Below, piece after piece: positions 60,701 to 64,000 of a DNA stretch of 64,000 nucleotides (positions are counted from its first letter, which is position 1; each line of letters starts with the position of its first letter). Below the pieces are notes generated by a model that saw nothing but the letters and a program-made list of their open reading frames with translations, searched no databases and was not told the origin of the DNA. A program made the translations under genes and the position numbers. Source of the stretch: Cymbidium sinense (Eukaryota > Streptophyta > Magnoliopsida > Asparagales > Orchidaceae); the NCBI GenBank assembly GCA_021442155.1, contig CM038222.1, forward strand, positions 61,850,266 through 61,914,265, in the 5' to 3' direction.

Positions 60701-61054
60701 GAATTTGGAGTTGATTTTAGATTTGTAAAACTCAATTGAGTTGGGATTGATTTGAGATTTTAGAAAATTAATTGAGTTGGAACTAATATGAGATTTGATT
60801 TGGATTGATTTGAGATTTGATTTGGATTGATTTGAGAGAGTGTACATAGGTTGGATTTAGGCTATAGGGTAAGTGGTTGCCTTAAGTCCCTAATGCATAG
60901 CCTAGTCTTATGATAAACCCTTCTAAGTCTCTAAGGTTAGGTTATATGTTCACCTAATCACTAGAAGTGTCTTAAGACTAATGAACTCTTAGTGCTTGTA
61001 AGAGTCCTAGATCTATGATGGGGAAGTTGAGAGCTCATTCCAAAAATGAGGTCA
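54764..61054 (-). repeat. 5' LTR of copy C (about 6.3 kb, with an internal deletion)
   Basis: The LTR runs from the primer-binding site to GAGGTCA at 61048-61054. It is collinear with the other LTRs except that about 1.5 kb present at roughly 20900-22370 is missing at about 59400, between 'ttatttaagttgtcac' and 'ttgatcatttgaaatg'. Restoring that length would give about 7.8 kb. A GC-rich patch at 59328-59375 contains the 10-bp palindrome GCCACGTGGC (59334-59343). The bases after 61054 are not element sequence. Confidence 0.8.
59334..59343. promoter_or_regulatory. G-box-like palindrome GCCACGTGGC in the LTR
   Basis: This is a perfect palindrome around CACGTG, the plant G-box bound by bHLH and bZIP factors. 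At the same place the other LTRs have CACATG (3117-3122) or a changed sequence, so it is intact only here. It lies 35-45 bp from the conserved 'ttatttaag' stretch. Whether it acts as a promoter element is inference. Confidence 0.35.
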
Positions 61055-61057
61055 ATA

Positions 61058-61343
61058 GGCATTACCCAGCTCAAATAGTCCACTATGTATTTTGAGTTGC
61101 AGAGTTCACACTTCTTCTAAGATGGAAGAGAGTAGGTCACAAAATTGTGATTATACAAAAGTTAGGCAACCACAACATTTGAATCAAATTGCAATAGTTG
61201 CATGGTGATGATGAAGTTGTAACGACCATTGTTGGTGATTGGCAATGATTGTCGAAGGTGGATGATGACTACTAGCGGTGAATGATTGCAAGCTTCTAAG
61301 TTTAGCTTTTCACCTCTCTTTCAAGCTCCTTCCGCTTTTTATT
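61058..61343. repeat. Flanking 286-bp direct repeat, first copy
   Basis: This begins within a few bases of the LTR end and matches 61611-61897 in the same orientation ('ccactatgtattttgagtt', 'aattgcaatagttgcatgg', 'ctagcggtgaatgatt'). It is not found within the elements. No ORF or RNA gene is recognised. The high similarity of the two copies suggests a fairly recent duplication. Confidence 0.8.
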
Positions 61344-61610
61344 TTGGTATTTAGAATTCGCCAATACATTGGCTAATGTAAAGTGTTGTGTCCGCCCGCT
61401 GACAACCGGCCATCGGCGGCGACGACGGCCGAAATACTTTACATTACATTTATTTTACCAAACATAAAAAAAAACTCATGTATTTGTCAAGTTCAACCAA
61501 ATAACCTAAAGTAATACAAATACATTGCATTTATTTTACACTATATTCCTTTATCGGGCAACCAAACAACCCCTAAGTGAAAAAACTTCAGAAAAAGTGG
61601 AAAAAATCAT
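61344..61610. mobile_element. MITE-like insert with GC-rich island between the direct repeats
   Basis: The 267-bp segment contains a GC-rich stretch at 61390-61432 in strongly AT-rich surroundings. The island is flanked by the inverted words AATGTAAAGT (61375-61384) and ACTTTACATT (61436-61445). A shorter palindrome, GCCAAT-AC-ATTGGC, lies at 61360-61373. The right end has 'gcaaccaaacaacccc', a form often seen at termini of small plant DNA transposons, but no matching left terminus was found. 'catttattttac' occurs twice. Assignment as a MITE is tentative. Confidence 0.35.
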
Positions 61611-61897
61611 GGGACATTACCCAGTTCAAATAGTCCACTATGTATTTTGAGTTACAAAATTCACTCGTCTTCTAAGATGGAGGAGAGGAGGTCACAAAAT
61701 TGTGATTATACAAAACTTAAGCAGCAACAACATTTTAGTCAAATTACAATAGTTGCATGGTGATGACCAAGTTGTAATGACCATTGTTGATGATTAGTGA
61801 TGACTGTCGAAGATGGATGATGATTGCTAGCGGTGAATGATTTCATGCTTCTAACTTTAGCTCTTCACCTCTCTTCTAAGCTTCTTCCGCTTCTTAT
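61611..61897. repeat. Flanking direct repeat, second copy
   Basis: This is the second copy of 61058-61343, offset by about 553 bp and diverged at scattered positions. Its upstream bases ('aaaaatcatggg') show what the first copy may have looked like before the LTR arrived, and thus help to place the LTR edge at 61054-61058. Confidence 0.8.
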
Positions 61898-64000
61898 GGT
61901 GAGAATGAAGTTTTATTTATAAAGTTTTGAGAAGAAAATTTTGATAACTTTAGCTAAAGTTTTAAAGCATTCCATCATACGGTCCATATTGATTTCCTTA
62001 ATCAAAGATAAATCTTTGAGGATTTAAGTTCCTTAACAACTCCTAATTTGAGTGATATTAGGCTCAGATTCCTCTCATCGAGCTACACGATTCAATTATA
62101 AACATATTATATTTAGAGATCATCTAACTGTTCAATTAATATCTTAAATTTTATAATTATATTTTAAAATTTAATTTGAGCTCATTTAGACTCAGATTGA
62201 ATTATTCTTGATGCTAATGGACTAGTCTCACTTAGAACTTTAATTTGACTATAAATTTATTAAAATTAGAGTTTGAATGATTTATAATTTAATACATAAC
62301 TTACTTCAAAATTCATGTTTGGTTTGATTAATTTATTATGATGTATCAATTAGATTTTCTAAACAATCAAATGAGCCCTAAGGTTCTTTTTTTTAAATTT
62401 TTAGATTTAAATCAATAAATCTCTCTCTCTCACTTGTCATTGCTAATCCTATCACTTATGATAGTAGAATACAAAGTAGAAGTTATTTGAACTTAAATAT
62501 AATTTATATAATTATATTTCTTGAAAGAAAAGGAAAAAAATAATGAAGAGCTTTATTTTAAATAGAACTTTCCTTATTTGAAAACAATATATATAAGTTT
62601 AAGATATAATTAATCAATTAAAATCTATTTAAAATAAATTTAATAATTATAAAAAAAATTTCATAATGAGATCCAAAATGATTCATTATATCTATATGAC
62701 ATCCTGTTCAAACCTCTATAGATATTTCTCTGCCAAAACAATTTTATCAAATGCATGAAATAGAGAAATAAATCATAAATTCAGTAATCATATCAGTGGA
62801 AATACAGTCACAATGCAGCTATAAACTGCTGAATTTCCAATTATGAATATTGTAATCCATCAGCTGAAGCCTTGTGGAGATGAAAATAAGCTTACATTCC
62901 TTTCAGAAAATTACTTTTTAATGAAAATAAATTATTTTAAAAAAATAAAAAGAAACCAATCACCCACAACAGCACAGGCACTTTCACTGGGTCAGCATAA
63001 GCTTCTGATGGATAAAATAACTCTGGCTCATCTGTAAAAAAGATATTTAAAAAATTTAAAAAAAAACAGATATAATCAGAAAAATTAGGTTATGACAAAG
63101 CAAAAGAAAATATTTATAAAACTAATAATATAATATTATAATATTTTATCATGCATATTAAAAAAATTTCTTGACCTCAGACAAATTTATTTTATTTTCT
63201 AGTTTTCAATTTTGAATATTTTTGGCATTCTAATGAGAATATGATATGTTATACTCCGAACGATACTGTGATGCAGTATGACACTACACCTCACTGCCAC
63301 CGTCATCTCAAACTTAAACGCATCCTTATTTTCATATCTATCTGATCATTAACATGGCTTCATTATTTCTGAAAATTTCAAGCATGCTATTCTCTCTAAT
63401 TTCAAACAGTTCACTTGGATTTTTTTTTTTGGAAGATTTACATGCATATCACATAATTCTTATGCATTTGTATATCAAACACATAAAATTAGATATTTAC
63501 TTATCTAATATTTTTCTATGCTTAAAAAGGTGTATTTCATTTTTTAAAAATGAGTAACAATGATATTTTTGATGTAAAAATTGAAGTTTAAGTATTAGAT
63601 ATATAAATACATATGAATTTTGTAGTATGTATGTAAATCCCCTTTTTTCATGCAATATATTATCATGGTGAATTTTGTACTACAAAGAGAATGAGGCACT
63701 TTCATAAGAAAAGGGTAATAATAGTTGATAATATGAAGGCAAATGGTTATAAAACCAAACTGGAATATAAAAGGAATTAGTATAAGCTAATGTGAAACTG
63801 CAAAGAAAAATATAACATAAAAACTGGAATTACATCAAAAGCTTTAAGATAAATTAGTGTTTACGAAAGGATTTACAGAACAGATCACATGCATGATCAA
63901 AAACCACAATTACCAACAATCAACTTGGAAATAATAGGGTATGTTTGCTTTGAAGAAATTGGAGGGACTACAATCTCATTTTGATGTTCAATTTCGAAGT
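61898..64000. other. AT-rich flanking DNA without a supported gene
   Basis: Low-complexity A/T sequence with (CT)n at 62421-62433 and several A or T runs. The ORFs of 64 and 67 aa at 62843 and 63354 have biased composition (Lys/Asn or Phe/Leu/Ile) and no recognisable domain. No LTR or pol similarity was seen here. This is probably intergenic DNA outside the element cluster. Confidence 0.6.

Larger units (their letters stand above)
41162..61054 (-). mobile_element. Copy C: full-order but degenerate Tat-lineage gypsy element
   Basis: On the minus strand this copy has a 5' LTR (54764-61054), primer-binding site (54746-54763), leader array, N-terminal ORF, gag, protease and basic linker. RT, RNase H, aRNase H, integrase, a 2.6-kb 3' untranslated region and a 0.4-kb 3' LTR remnant (41162-41564) follow. 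It has the best protease active site and the clearest leader hairpins. Integrase has lost its first catalytic Asp. The right LTR end adjoins non-element DNA, so this is the one true insertion border in the window. Confidence 0.82.

Noticed and set aside
62843..63557. Two short plus ORFs in the right flank as possible host gene exons
   Set aside because: Strong AT bias, no domain and no clear splice signals around them. Nothing supports them beyond being open.

Overview
The window is plant nuclear heterochromatin-type DNA: AT-rich, with no recognisable host gene, and almost entirely built from decayed LTR retrotransposons of the Ty3/gypsy superfamily. Three features place them in the plant Tat lineage (the Ogre/Retand side of gypsy). 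The primer-binding sites match the 3' end of a tRNA-Arg. A second, archaeal-type RNase H domain lies between the Ty3-type RNase H and the integrase. The coding order on the minus strand is N-terminal ORF, gag, protease, RT, RNase H, aRNase H, integrase. I infer a flowering plant, but cannot name the species.

All three element copies are read on the minus strand and lie head to tail, so each 5' LTR is on the right. Copy A (about 6256-19379) keeps only protease, gag, N-terminal ORF, leader and 5' LTR. Copy B (about 19380-41161) and copy C (about 41162-61054) keep the whole coding order with many stops and frameshifts. Copies B and C each have a full-length or nearly full-length 5' LTR but only a truncated 3' LTR (19380-22505 and 41162-41564). 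Positions 1-4635 are another LTR fragment in the same orientation. Positions 4636-6240 are an LTR piece in the opposite orientation, giving a fold-back at the left side. The LTRs are very large, about 6.3 to 7.7 kb.

The most interesting part is the 1.4-2 kb leader between the primer-binding site and the first ORF. In all three copies it is an array of degenerate units of about 70-110 bp. Each unit contains an inverted repeat around a conserved AAATTTGGGTA-like loop, and the arms change together between units. Closer to the primer-binding site, two more stem-loops are conserved in all copies. One shows a compensatory base-pair change between copies, and the other has a perfect 12-bp stem in copy B. 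Inside the LTRs there is a dense cluster of GGTCAA/TTGACC words (W-box cores), a 9-bp perfect hairpin, and in one LTR a four-unit tandem array of about 180 bp.

The right end (61055-64000) is flanking DNA. It holds a 286-bp sequence present twice, a MITE-like insert with a short GC-rich island between the two copies, and about 2 kb of AT-rich sequence with no supported gene. No element here looks able to move: every protein domain is interrupted, and several catalytic positions are lost.
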